Part shown: positions 1 through 9,365 of the stretch, piece by piece
How the letters are laid out: the number at the start of each line of letters is the position of its first letter
How positions within the stretch are numbered: the first letter of the stretch is position 1
DNA from: Lachnospiraceae bacterium
GTDB taxonomy: Bacteria > Bacillota > Clostridia > Lachnospirales > Lachnospiraceae
Assembly (NCBI GenBank): GCA_030526245.1
Contig: JAUNDD010000011.1
Coordinates: 1-57,380 of the forward strand
Length of the DNA stretch: 57,380 nt
Reading direction: 5' to 3'
Program-made: the position numbers and the translations under genes
The notes under the pieces: generated by a model
Database searches by the model: none
Told to the model about the DNA's origin: nothing
Seen by the model: the letters and a program-made list of their open reading frames with translations, nothing else

Positions 1-959
1 GTCATACCAACCATCGGGTTGTTACCAGCACCGATCAGACCCATCATCTCAACGTGAGCCGGAACGGAAGAAGAACCTGCGAACTGAGCATCGCTGTGCA
101 TACGGCCCAGAGTATCGGTGAAGCCGTAGGAAGCCGGGCCTGCAGCCATGTTATCCGGATGCAGAGTACGTCCGGTACCACCGCCGGAAGCTACGGAGAA
201 GTACTTCTTGCCCTTCTCAGTGCACTCCTTCTTGTAGGTACCAGCTACCGGATGCTGGAAACGGGTCGGGTTGGTGGAGTTACCAGTGATGGAAACGTCA
301 ACGCCCTCTTTCCACATGATAGCAACGCCTTCCGGAACGCTGTTAGCGCCGTAGCAGTTAACCTTGGAACGAAGTCCATCGGAGTAAGACTTGCGGAAAA
401 CTTCCTCTACGGTGTTGGTGTACGGATCGTACTTGGTCTCAACATAGGTGAAGCCGTTGATACGGGAGATGATCTGAGCAGCATCCTTACCAAGACCGTT
501 CAGGATAACGCGAAGCGGTTTCTGACGAACCTTGTTAGCCTTCTCTGCGATACCGATAGCACCCTCTGCAGCTGCGAAGGACTCATGTCCAGCCAGGAAG
601 CAGAAGCAGTCGGTCTCTTCTTCCAGAAGCATCTTGCCCAGGTTACCATGGCCAAGACCTACCTTACGGGTATCTGCAACAGAACCCGGGATACAGAAAG
701 CCTGCAGACCTTCGCCGATTGCTGCAGCAGCATCAGCAGCCTTGCGGCAGCCCTTCTTGATAGCGATAGCAGCACCAACGGTGTATGCCCAGCAAGCGTT
801 TTCGAAGCAGATCGGCTGAATGCCCTTTACCTGATTGTAGACATCGAGGCCGGCATCTTTGGTGATCTTCTCTGCTTCTTCGATGGAAGCAATGCCATAG
901 CTGTTTAATACAGCATTGATCTGATCAATTCGTCTTTCATATGATTCAAATAAAGCCAT
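1..959 (-). CDS. GGGtGRT-family protein (3' end outside window)
   Basis: The reading frame is open from an ATG at 957-959 to the window edge (about 319 codons), so the C-terminus is missing. The start has a good ribosome site (AGGAGG, 9 nt upstream). The translation contains the motif GGGTGRT at about residues 259-265 (positions 165-185), which names the GGGtGRT family, a conserved family of anaerobic Firmicutes with no established biochemical role. Only 16 nt separate it from the upstream IscU-like gene, so the two are almost certainly co-transcribed, which hints at a metal or Fe-S related job (inference). No signal peptide or membrane segment is visible. Confidence 0.85.
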   Translation of the reverse strand, partial: MALFESYERRIDQINAVLNSYGIASIEEAEKITKDAGLDVYNQVKGIQPICFENACWAYTVGAAIAIKKGCRKAADAAAAIGEGLQAFCIPGSVADTRKVGLGHGNLGKMLLEEETDCFCFLAGHESFAAAEGAIGIAEKANKVRQKPLRVILNGLGKDAAQIISRINGFTYVETKYDPYTNTVEEVFRKSYSDGLRSKVNCYGANSVPEGVAIMWKEGVDVSITGNSTNPTRFQHPVAGTYKKECTEKGKKYFSVASGGGTGRTLHPDNMAAGPASYGFTDTLGRMHSDAQFAGSSSVPAHVEMMGLIGAGNNPMVGM

Positions 960-975
960 CCTTATGTCCCTCCTA

Positions 976-1668
976 TTATTCCTTTCTCGGATCGATTACG
1001 CGTACAGCATCTGCAACGCGGCCGTACTGACCCTTAGCCTTTTCCCATGCGGTGTTCGGGTCATCACCCTTCTTGATGAAGTCAGTCATCTTGCCGAGGG
1101 AAACGAAGGTGTAACCAATGATCTGATCCTCTGCATCCAGAGCGATACCGGTTACATAACCTTCAGCCATTTCCAGATAACGCGGTCCCTTCTTCAGAGT
1201 ACCGTACATGGTACCAACCTGAGAACGAAGGCCCTTACCAAGGTCTTCCAGACCAGCACCAACCGGAAGTCCATCCTCAGAGAAAGCGGACTGGCTGCGG
1301 CCGTAAACGATCTGCAGGAACAGCTCTCTCATAGCGGTGTTGATAGCATCACAAACAAGGTCGGTGTTCAGAGCTTCCATAACGGTCAGACCCGGCAGGA
1401 TCTCAGAAGCCATAGCTGCGGAATGAGTCATACCGGAGCAGCCGATAGTCTCAACCAGTGCTTCCTGGATGATACCTTCCTTAACGTTAAGGCTCAGCTT
1501 GCAGGCACCCTGCTGCGGAGCACACCAGCCTACACCATGAGTGAAGCCGGAGATATCTTTAACTTCTTTAGCCTGTACCCACTTAGCCTCTTCCGGAATC
1601 GGGGCTGCGCCGTGATGAACGCCCTGGGCTACCGGACACATTTCTTCTACTTCGCGTGAATAAATCAT
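976..1668 (-). CDS. IscU/NifU-like iron-sulfur scaffold-type protein, divergent
   Basis: A 230-residue protein whose central part aligns by eye with the ordinary NifU scaffold of this window (31172-31609). Cys56 in GACKLSLNV sits where NifU has AKCGD, Cys77 in TIGCSGMTHSAAMASEI matches TFGCGAAVATSSMATEL, and Cys106 in LVCDAINTA matches the third scaffold cysteine. Cys11 and Cys49 are extra. This supports a cluster-binding or scaffold-like role, but the N- and C-terminal parts are longer and different. A strong AAAGGAG site precedes the ATG. It heads a two-gene unit with the GGGtGRT protein. Family assignment is fairly secure; function is inferred. Confidence 0.8.
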   Translation of the reverse strand: MIYSREVEEMCPVAQGVHHGAAPIPEEAKWVQAKEVKDISGFTHGVGWCAPQQGACKLSLNVKEGIIQEALVETIGCSGMTHSAAMASEILPGLTVMEALNTDLVCDAINTAMRELFLQIVYGRSQSAFSEDGLPVGAGLEDLGKGLRSQVGTMYGTLKKGPRYLEMAEGYVTGIALDAEDQIIGYTFVSLGKMTDFIKKGDDPNTAWEKAKGQYGRVADAVRVIDPRKE

Positions 1669-1753
1669 ACTGAAACTCCTTTCATATGTATATGGCCCAA
1701 TTGACCATTTGAATGCATTTTCTCACAAAGCCCGCCATTCGTCCAGTAAAAAA

Positions 1754-2674
1754 TCAGAATTCTACCGGATAAACGCCCTGCTTTTTGAGGTCCTGCATTG
1801 CGGACTCCACCATTTTTTTGTCTTCCTTATAGGTCATACCGTACCAGCGATCCGGGGTCTGCAGAACGCGGGCTGTAGCCCGGCCTTCCTGCAGCAGTTC
1901 ATCCACTACAAAGGGCAGGAAATACTCACCCTTCAGCGGATTGCTCTCCAGGGTCTGATCCAGGAAAGCACCGAAGCGCTGATCCAGCTCCTTCATAAAG
2001 CCGGCCGGGAAGCCCCACATATTCATGGATACCGGTGACTCCGGCGAGATCTCCGTCCAGGTCTGTCCGTCATCCTCCGAGAAAGCCGTACCGGTCTCGG
2101 TCTTGATGATCTTCGTACGCTCCGTAATGGTCTGCAGATACCCCTCCTCGTTGACCGAGCAGACGCCTCTGGCCACATGACCACTTTCGGTAACGGTATT
2201 CTTCAGAATATAGGCCACCATAGCGCAGCGCACCTTCTCCTCGTCGGCACACTCCTCACCTGCCAGGTAGTCATAGATCAGCTTGAACGCCTCCGGTCCA
2301 TAGTAATCGTCTGCATTGATGACGGCAAACGGACCATTCAGCAGATGCCGAGCCGAGCGCACTGCATGACCGGTACCCCAGGGTTTTACACGCTCCTCCG
2401 GCACCTGATATCCTTCCGGCAGATCATCCAGGTTCTGGAACGCATATTCCACCTGCATCTTCTCGGCAATACGTCCGCCGATGCCTTCGCGGAAGGCTTC
2501 TTCATTCTCCTTTTTGATGATCAGGATCACCTTCTCAAAGCCGGCCCGTCTGGCGTCAAACAGGGAGTAATCCATAATGATGTGTCCCTGCTCATCGATC
2601 GGATCGATCTGCTTCATACCGCCGTAACGGCTGCCCATGCCGGCTGCCATAATCACTAAAACTGGTTTATCCAT
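1754..2674 (-). CDS. Sugar-phosphate nucleotidyltransferase family protein
   Basis: The 306-residue product begins with the NTP-transferase signature AAGMGSRYGGMKQ (residues 10-22), the nucleotide-binding loop of GT-A type sugar nucleotidyltransferases. An acidic metal-binding segment INADDYYG follows near residue 120. This fold transfers an NMP to a sugar-1-phosphate, for example making UDP-glucose, but the exact sugar and nucleotide cannot be read from sequence. It stands alone: the Fe-S scaffold gene lies downstream and a 330-nt gene-poor stretch upstream. The ribosome site upstream of ATG 2674 (GAAGGGA) is moderate. Confidence 0.82.
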   Translation of the reverse strand: MDKPVLVIMAAGMGSRYGGMKQIDPIDEQGHIIMDYSLFDARRAGFEKVILIIKKENEEAFREGIGGRIAEKMQVEYAFQNLDDLPEGYQVPEERVKPWGTGHAVRSARHLLNGPFAVINADDYYGPEAFKLIYDYLAGEECADEEKVRCAMVAYILKNTVTESGHVARGVCSVNEEGYLQTITERTKIIKTETGTAFSEDDGQTWTEISPESPVSMNMWGFPAGFMKELDQRFGAFLDQTLESNPLKGEYFLPFVVDELLQEGRATARVLQTPDRWYGMTYKEDKKMVESAMQDLKKQGVYPVEF

Positions 2675-3005
2675 AACCCATTCATTCCCTTCGTATTTTT
2701 GCTCTCAGGCCGATACTGTTTCCAGCGTGCAATACACGCAGGTGTCATCACTTGCTTTGCAGATCATCGTCGCTTAAGCCCAGCATCACCAAGCGCCTGA
2801 GGTTACATCTCAGCTGCATTGTACCGCACCCCGGGCACCGACGCAAACGGTTTCTCAATGCCCCGTACTGTTTTCAATCACTCGTCCACCTTTTTCTTTA
2901 GTGCGATATTCATTTTCGCCATATTACCCCATTCAAGGCCTGTAAAAACTACAGAAACCAAAAGACCTAGAGCTGGCACTTCTTGGTCTCTTTTATTTTT
3001 TTCAT
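2675..3005. other. Gene-poor spacer
   Basis: About 330 nt between the nucleotidyltransferase start and the terminator of the CAP-repeat pseudogene. I see no convincing gene, RNA or repeat here. A 23-codon minus-strand ORF (2748-2819) has no ribosome site and is treated as chance. Confidence 0.5.
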
Positions 3006-3039
3006 AAAAACGCCGCTTGCCACTAACATGGCAAACGGC
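3006..3039 (-). terminator. Intrinsic terminator of the CAP/LRR pseudogene
   Basis: An 11-bp stem (arms 3012-3022 and 3029-3039, core TTGCCA/TGGCAA) lies 15 nt after the stop of the pseudogene. On the minus strand it is followed by GTTTTTA. A T-run on the other side (3040-3044) makes it potentially bidirectional. Confidence 0.75.
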
Positions 3040-3054
3040 TTTTTATACATGCTT

Positions 3055-4757
3055 TTATTTGATCTTCACACTCGCATACAACTTTCTCTTCTGGAACAGG
3101 CTGCGGTATGCCCCGATTTTGCTGTTCGGTACATCCACCACCAGCTTTTTGCCCTTCTTATATCCAGCCTTCTTAAATGCGTTTTTACCAACGCTCTTAA
3201 TCGACTTGGATTTAATGACGAGCTTTCTAAGATTAGTCGTTCTATAGAAAGCATACTTTCCGATACCCTTGACGTACTTTCCAATGGTGATCTTCTTGAC
3301 CTTCTTGTTCTTGGAGAATGCCTTCTCCTTAATGGAGGTCACCTTATGTGCTTTTCCATTCACGGTTACGGTGTTCGGAATCGTCACGGTAGTCGCATTC
3401 GGGTTCGTCGGACCGTCATAGCGAACGGTATTGGACTTGCAAACGGTGTATCTTCCGGCACCGATGTTCACGCTCTGGCCGACCTTTATCGGAGCCGGAG
3501 CTGCAGGCTTAGCGGGGGCCGGGGAAACAGGAGTCGTTGTTCCACCTGTGGAGGGAGATGTGGAGCCGCCGGTTGTGCCTCCCGTGGTGCCGCCGGTGTT
3601 TCCACCAGTGGTGTTGCCAGTATTGCTGCCGGTGCCACTGGTAGATGCCGGACGGATATTAAAGTAGACTTCTTTCCAAGCGGTATAATTTCCAATACCT
3701 TCTAAAGCTACCGTTGCTGCTCCGGGTTAATGTTGTTCTCATATAAGATCCGGTAATCGACACCTTCTTTTAGAGAATTTCCGTACTCATCAATGAAACT
3801 CGTTACCTTCGGTTTAATCTCCGAACCGGTATAGGTAGCCGTAGAATACTCCAGTGTGACGCTTCCTTTATTCTGTGCAAAGCGCTGCTGCTTTACCTTC
3901 GCCTCCTGGGTGCTCTCCACGTTCTTTCCGTTCCACTTGATATTTAATTAGCCCGTTCCCAGACTATTTGCTTTGATCTTATTGCCGCTGACCGTGAAGT
4001 GTTCATCTCCTGTGATCGTCACCTGGGAAGCCGGGATGCGAAGCCAGTCTAATACATATTCTCTGACCGGCTTGTATGCGTTCTGGATATACACATAGGT
4101 GTATTCCTTGGTATCGCCATACTCCATGCCGGTTTGAGGAACTTCTCCTACTGCAAACTCGATGTTGCTCCTTAGCATATCGATCTTGTAGAGTTTATCT
4201 TCCTTTCCGCTTGTGGGGAACGGATCGTTTTTCATATCCTCATAGGTATAAGGATAAACGAAACAGGCCTTATCCACGTACTTATAACAAACGTAGGTCG
4301 TCTCGCGGTAATTCACGATACCGACACCGCAGGCCTGAGCAGTCGGGCAAAGCATAGAGGCGGAATGACCATTCGTCGTCTCTTCCAAAAACTGATTACA
4401 GGAGAATTCACCGCTACTGGAACGATTTGCGGCAAGACACTCACCTGCTAAATACATAGACCCGGATGCTTCCGCAAATGAATAATCATTGACCCTGCGA
4501 TCCGGATGTCCGTGAGCCAGGTCAAGTATGATCTCAGCAGCCCGAAGCTCTGCTTCCTGCATCAGAAAGCTGTTCATTGGCAATTCATTAAGGCCCTTTT
4601 CAGTCCTGGCTTTATTTAAGGTACGGATAAACTCCTGCTCCGCGTCATAGTCTACAGTGATCGGTACATCGATGGTGACTACATCCGCCGCCAGCACCTG
4701 AAAGCTCAGCATGAGCGTACATACAAAGGTAAACCAAAGTATAGAAAGCTTTTTCAT
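3055..4757 (-). pseudogene. Secreted CAP-domain / leucine-rich-repeat surface protein, broken by a stop and a frameshift
   Basis: Three consecutive pieces read as one ancestral protein. From ATG 4757 (AAGGAGGTG site) come a signal peptide (MKKLSILWFTFVCTLMLS) and a CAP/SCP-like domain with the segment TTNGHSASMLC. The frame then hits TAA at 3948-3950 but continues in the same frame (NIKWNGKNVEST...) into an Ig-like domain ending YENNINP. A one-base loss near 3720-3725 (CCCGGAGC where CCCGGGAGC would restore frame) shifts to GAATVALEGIGNYT, a Gly/Thr/Pro linker and a BspA-type leucine-rich repeat to 3055. CAP and BspA proteins are usually secreted. Promoter and terminator are intact, so this is recent decay or assembly error. 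Confidence 0.8.
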
Positions 4758-4776
4758 AATACACCTCCTTTTTGCC

Positions 4777-4805
4777 ATAGTACCATATACATTTTTCCTT
4801 TGCAA
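4777..4805 (-). promoter_or_regulatory. Sigma-A type promoter of the CAP/LRR gene
   Basis: On the minus strand TTGCAA (4800-4805), a 17-nt spacer and TACTAT (4777-4782) lie about 20 nt before the start codon. Spacing is ideal and the -35 box is close to consensus. Confidence 0.65.
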
Positions 4806-4823
4806 TAAGGCCTGGAAAAATTA

Positions 4824-4855
4824 GAAAAAGGAAGGGGCTTTTTACGCCCCTCCCC
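4824..4855 (-). terminator. Intrinsic terminator of the Cna-B surface protein gene
   Basis: A GC-rich hairpin (arms 4830-4838 and 4846-4854, GGGAGGGGC type) is followed on the minus strand by CCTTTTTC. It lies about 40 nt past the stop codon of the large adhesin gene. Confidence 0.8.
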
Positions 4856-4893
4856 GTTGCCTGGCTAGTTAGCTACGCGCTTTGCCGGATGCT

Positions 4894-7800
4894 TTAGCCG
4901 CGCTTTTTCTTTTTGCTCACAAGGATCGTGCCGCCGATCGCCAGCATCATAGCCAGTGCGATCAGTACGTACATCAGTCCTGTGTTCAGATCATCACCCG
5001 TCTTGGGCGGTGTGACGATATCCGGTGAATCGAACATCTTCACGTGCTGGATATCTCCGGTATCCTCCACCTTAAAGGTAACAGTCTCCGCTACCAGGTA
5101 TCCCTTCGGTGCCGTGATCTCGGTCAGCGTATAGGTGCCGACCGGCAGCTTTTCGATGTAGTGCGGCTCAGCCTTGGTCTCCCAGCGGTCGATCTGCTTG
5201 CCATCCTTATCCTTAATCACAAGAACAGCTCCGATGACCGGTTTGCTGTCGGTGATGTCCAGCTTGGAGATCTTGACCTTGGTCGGCTCGTTGAGCATTT
5301 CTGCCTTCACTACCTCGTAGTCATTAGCGCCTCTCTGAGTCACGGTGAACTCTACCGTATTCTTCTGGGTTGCAAAGCCCTTGGGTGCAATAGTCTCGGT
5401 CAGGGTGTACTTACCTGCCGGCAGCTTGAAGGTATGGGTCTTTACCGTACCGTCTTCATTCTTGCCATCCTGGCCGGATACCCAGGCCTCGACTACTTCA
5501 CCAGCTTCGTTCTTAACTTCCAGATGTGCGCCCTCCAATTCGCCAGCGCCCTTGCCGTCAACGACCTCTTTCTTGGAGATCTCAACGTCACGGTACGGAA
5601 CATTCAGCATGGTATGGGACTGAACTTCGCCGCTGTCCAGAACTTCGAAACGGGTCACGCCCTTGCCGCTCTCATCCTTATCCTCGTTACGAGCTTCATA
5701 CTCTTCCGGGTTGACGATCTCGACCAGTACATACTTGCCGATCGGGATCTGCTCGATATAATGCGGTTCGTTGGTGGATGTCCAGTTGTACATCGGCTCA
5801 CCACCGCCAGCGTATGCTTCCTCAGTGTAGATGGAAAGCTGTGCTCCCGGGACTTCCTCGGAGTTAACGATATCCTTCTTGCTGATATACAGCTGAGTCG
5901 GCTTATCCTTCATCTCGATCTTATCGACGGTGTAGGTGCCGTCTGCTCCGTTGATGGTTACTGTGGTCGCATTGTCGCCAACGGTCTCGCGGCGGCCAAC
6001 GCTGAACTGAATGCTCTCTGCCGTGGTATATCCGGTTGCCGGCTGGGTCTCAACCAGCCAGTAGGTACCGGTGGGCAGGTAGAATTCCTTCGGAGTGTCA
6101 GTGCTTACCCAGGTCATCGGTACATCGTTTTCATCTTTGACGATGTTTTCCTTGTTGGCGTCGTAGATCGCCAGAGTAGCGCCCGGAAGCTCTTCGCCGT
6201 CGATCCATTCGATCTCATCCGAGTCTTCCTTCTTCTGCTTGGTCAGTGCCTTCTTGGAGATTAAGACCTTACGGTACGGATGGTTCGCGAAGGACTGCTT
6301 CTGGATCTCCAGAGAGTCGGTAACAGTGAAGGTGATGGAGCTGCTGAGTTCCTCATACAGATCCGGGTTCTCATACAGTGTCGGCGGGATCGTCTCGGTC
6401 AGCGTATAGGTACCGGCCGGGATCGCAACCAGCTCGTAGGGCTCGGTGCCGGATACCCAGGTACGGGTATAGGTGCCATCCTCGCTGGCGATGGTCAGTG
6501 TTGCGCCCGGAAGCTCATCACTTTCTTCGCCTTCCACGATATCGTATTTGTGGATGTACAGCACGTTTGGTTTGTTTGTGCGTGTAACTTCCAGGGTCGA
6601 GCTTCCATCGATGAGGCCATCGGCGGAAACGGTGAAATTAGTTACGGTCGTATCCAGGTTGTAGCCCGGGATCGTTGCGGTCTCGCGGATCTCGTAATCG
6701 CCCACCGGCAGGTGGTCTACTTTCAGTTCTCCGTTTGCATCCGTCATCAGCGTGATGGTGTAGTTCGGAGCAAGGGTTCCCTCGCTGGCCGTTGCGGTAG
6801 TTGCACCGGTAGCAGTTCCCTTGGTGACATTGGTGATCTCGAAGGTGATACCGGCCAGTACGATCTCCTCGCCGTTCTCATCCAGTCTGGTGGAGATCTT
6901 GCGAAGTTTCAGTCCGTTGGTATCGTTTTCGAATAGTCTTTCTTCTACCGTATCGCTGTCAGAGCTGATGGTGAAGGTTCCTTCCTCGATGCTCTTTACC
7001 AGACCATCCTCCTGGTTGATAGCTACTTCTCTGTATCCATAGCTTCCAACATACAGCGGAGAAGTGGTTGCAAAGCCATCATTATTCGGATCGGTCTCGA
7101 TGGTCTCGATTACGGTACCGGCTGTCATAACCGTGCCATCGGTCCAGGTACGGGTATCACCCTTCTGGTCTACGATGTCTGCTGCGGCAAAGATCTCGAA
7201 ACGATAACCGCTGGTCTTGACTGCTTCGCCGGTGGTCTTATCGATCTTGCGGATCTTGAAAGGTTTCGTAAACGGTGCATCAGTGCAGTTTACAGTAACC
7301 TCGGTCATGGTTCCGTCTACATCGAAGGTCAGCGGGTTCGGAGTCATCAGCGTATAGTCAGCCGGAGCCGAGGTCTCGGTCAGGGTATAGTTACCACCGA
7401 TGAAAACATCATAAAACGAAATCTGACCCTTTTCGTTCGTTGCATAGTGGGTATCGTCGATCTTGGTACCTGCCGTAAGAGTCAGGTTCATCAGTGCGCC
7501 GCCGGTGGGCTGAATGGTAAAGACAGCGCCCTCTACCGGACCACCGGTATTAGAGTCGGTCTTTACGATTCTGACGTACTGCTCAGTCGGAATATTCTCA
7601 ACGACCTTACCGCTGCCATCCTGGGCCTGTACACCGATCTCGGTAGTCTTACCGTCCTCGATCACAACGGTCATCTCGCCCAGCGGCTGATAATATTTCT
7701 GTGTTTCCTCGGTTAAGGTATAGGTGCCTGCCGGGATCATCGGCCAGGTAGCAATACCGTTTGCATCGGTTACCGCATCATAGGAAGTGCGTCCACCCTG

Positions 7801-9300
7801 CGGAGTTAAGTGGAAAGTGATGTCGCTGTTCACCTTCTGATCGTTCGCGTTCGCCTCAACGATCTTCTTCAGAGTTGCATTACCCTGGAGCGGCTTATCC
7901 GTGGTGTTAACGGTTGCTGTACCAGCTGCCGCTACGGTGACATTGTGTGTCTGTACATTGATAGCGTAGCCATCCGGAGCTTCGATCTCCTTCACCCAGT
8001 AGGTGCCGACCGGAAGAGCAGAAGACTTTCCGTATCCACTGTTATCCAGTTCGATGGTGCACTTGCGATCAGCCTCTGTGCAGGCGCTGCTACTGTATAC
8101 GCCGTACTTTGCGTTAGCCATGCCGTGAGCTTCAGACCAAGCCTTGAGGATCTGCGATTCTACACCGTTAACATTAACATCAGCAGATTTTCTGATCTCG
8201 ATGTAACCATCCAGGGAACCCGTGGTGAGGGTGAAATCGAGCCCTGCGTTAGAGTCTACGCCAAAAACAAGGTCCTGCTGTTTATCACTATCTGTATTAA
8301 TGTAGTATCCTGCAAAGTCTGTGTTGTACTTTGCAGCAAAATGATATTTGTGTGTCGTATTCTGGACAGTACTCTCGATCACGAAGGACTCACCGCCATA
8401 AATGATCGCCTTCTGTCCTGCCGTATAGGTACGAGAGCCTACCTTGAAGGTGTCGCCAGTCTGTACCGTTGTGGAGATGGAATTTTCTCTAAGCCCACAG
8501 TTATAGGTGATCGAACCGGAGGTAAACTTTCCTGCGCTCTGGGTTGCTGTCACGCTCGTCTTGCTCAGAGAGATCAGACCCGGATCCGGAAGTTTTTCCA
8601 AGGTAGCCTTAAGCTTCGGAATATATGTTTTGATCGCAGCATCAGACAGATATTTCTCTCCATATGCATATGTCCAGGTCTTGTTGGTCTTTTCATTCGA
8701 ACAATAAATGGAACCGATGAGATAGTGAGTCATGGTCGCAAAGTGGATCTTGTCCGTCATTCCATAGCCTTTTAGGATATTTACCAGGTTGTAGGTCTTT
8801 CCGTCAGTACCAGTCAGGCTCATCGACTTAGGAGCGCCTGTTTCCTGGAGCGGACCTCCGTACAGATAGTACAGAGCTTTTACAAGAAGCTTCTGCGTTT
8901 CCAGATCCAATCCGTTACAAGGATACGTCGTAGAACCATTTGCCTTTGTTGTACCAATGATATAGCAATCGTAAGATTCCTTGTCTCCCTGTTTCCAATC
9001 AGGAGCGTCCAGTAGAGGTTCTGCACAATGGACATAATACTGGACTCCGTTGATATAAATCTGACGGCCTGCGTTGGTAGAACTTCCCTGCTTGTAGTCT
9101 GGGTCGATCCAGTTAGAAGGCATATATGAGGTCAGGTAATAACTTTCATACATATTGTAGCCCTTGACGCTTCCTGCCATCTTGGTAGTAAGGCCCGCTT
9201 CTTTCAAATACAGGCTCTCCTGTATTTCCAAAACACTTCTGACAACATACACATTTGACGCACTAACCCGGTTTTGTATTTCCCCATAAACCTCACACAT
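4894..9300 (-). CDS. Large Cna-B repeat surface protein with cell-wall anchor (pilin/adhesin type)
   Basis: A 1468-residue protein with an N-terminal domain containing HCAEP (Cys92), resembling the YC(V/I)EP segment of thioester-type adhesin heads. About ten tandem Cna-B/SpaA-like domains follow from about residue 370, each ending with an E-box such as YTLTET, YWVKEI or YTLTEI. The C-terminus has a sorting signal variant PPKTGDD, a hydrophobic helix and KKKKRG. Cna-B domains form internal isopeptide bonds and give rigid stalks; the tail predicts sortase attachment. No signal peptide is visible at the N-terminus, and the likely promoter -10 box touches the first codon, so the true start is uncertain or the 5' end damaged. 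No sortase gene is in the window. Confidence 0.85.
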   Translation of the reverse strand: MCEVYGEIQNRVSASNVYVVRSVLEIQESLYLKEAGLTTKMAGSVKGYNMYESYYLTSYMPSNWIDPDYKQGSSTNAGRQIYINGVQYYVHCAEPLLDAPDWKQGDKESYDCYIIGTTKANGSTTYPCNGLDLETQKLLVKALYYLYGGPLQETGAPKSMSLTGTDGKTYNLVNILKGYGMTDKIHFATMTHYLIGSIYCSNEKTNKTWTYAYGEKYLSDAAIKTYIPKLKATLEKLPDPGLISLSKTSVTATQSAGKFTSGSITYNCGLRENSISTTVQTGDTFKVGSRTYTAGQKAIIYGGESFVIESTVQNTTHKYHFAAKYNTDFAGYYINTDSDKQQDLVFGVDSNAGLDFTLTTGSLDGYIEIRKSADVNVNGVESQILKAWSEAHGMANAKYGVYSSSACTEADRKCTIELDNSGYGKSSALPVGTYWVKEIEAPDGYAINVQTHNVTVAAAGTATVNTTDKPLQGNATLKKIVEANANDQKVNSDITFHLTPQGGRTSYDAVTDANGIATWPMIPAGTYTLTEETQKYYQPLGEMTVVIEDGKTTEIGVQAQDGSGKVVENIPTEQYVRIVKTDSNTGGPVEGAVFTIQPTGGALMNLTLTAGTKIDDTHYATNEKGQISFYDVFIGGNYTLTETSAPADYTLMTPNPLTFDVDGTMTEVTVNCTDAPFTKPFKIRKIDKTTGEAVKTSGYRFEIFAAADIVDQKGDTRTWTDGTVMTAGTVIETIETDPNNDGFATTSPLYVGSYGYREVAINQEDGLVKSIEEGTFTISSDSDTVEERLFENDTNGLKLRKISTRLDENGEEIVLAGITFEITNVTKGTATGATTATASEGTLAPNYTITLMTDANGELKVDHLPVGDYEIRETATIPGYNLDTTVTNFTVSADGLIDGSSTLEVTRTNKPNVLYIHKYDIVEGEESDELPGATLTIASEDGTYTRTWVSGTEPYELVAIPAGTYTLTETIPPTLYENPDLYEELSSSITFTVTDSLEIQKQSFANHPYRKVLISKKALTKQKKEDSDEIEWIDGEELPGATLAIYDANKENIVKDENDVPMTWVSTDTPKEFYLPTGTYWLVETQPATGYTTAESIQFSVGRRETVGDNATTVTINGADGTYTVDKIEMKDKPTQLYISKKDIVNSEEVPGAQLSIYTEEAYAGGGEPMYNWTSTNEPHYIEQIPIGKYVLVEIVNPEEYEARNEDKDESGKGVTRFEVLDSGEVQSHTMLNVPYRDVEISKKEVVDGKGAGELEGAHLEVKNEAGEVVEAWVSGQDGKNEDGTVKTHTFKLPAGKYTLTETIAPKGFATQKNTVEFTVTQRGANDYEVVKAEMLNEPTKVKISKLDITDSKPVIGAVLVIKDKDGKQIDRWETKAEPHYIEKLPVGTYTLTEITAPKGYLVAETVTFKVEDTGDIQHVKMFDSPDIVTPPKTGDDLNTGLMYVLIALAMMLAIGGTILVSKKKKRG

Positions 9301-9302
9301 AT

Positions 9303-9332
9303 ATTATAATGTTACTCAGTCGTGCACCTCAA
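9303..9332 (-). promoter_or_regulatory. Likely promoter of the Cna-B protein gene
   Basis: On the minus strand TTGAGG (9327-9332), an 18-nt spacer and a perfect TATAAT (9303-9308) are present. Predicted transcription would begin near 9296, just inside the longest reading frame, which argues that the first ATG (9298-9300) is not the real start. Confidence 0.55.
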
Positions 9333-9365
9333 ACGCAACATCTAATCAACCCAGGAGGCCCATAC

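Noticed and set aside
1693-1707. Imperfect palindrome TGGCCCAATTGACCA upstream of the IscU-like gene
   Set aside because: It could be an operator, but the neighbouring TATACA lies too close to the ribosome site to be a -10 box and no promoter supports it.
2748-2819. A 23-codon minus-strand ORF in the spacer before the nucleotidyltransferase gene
   Set aside because: No ribosome site and no similarity I can recognise; its length is within chance.
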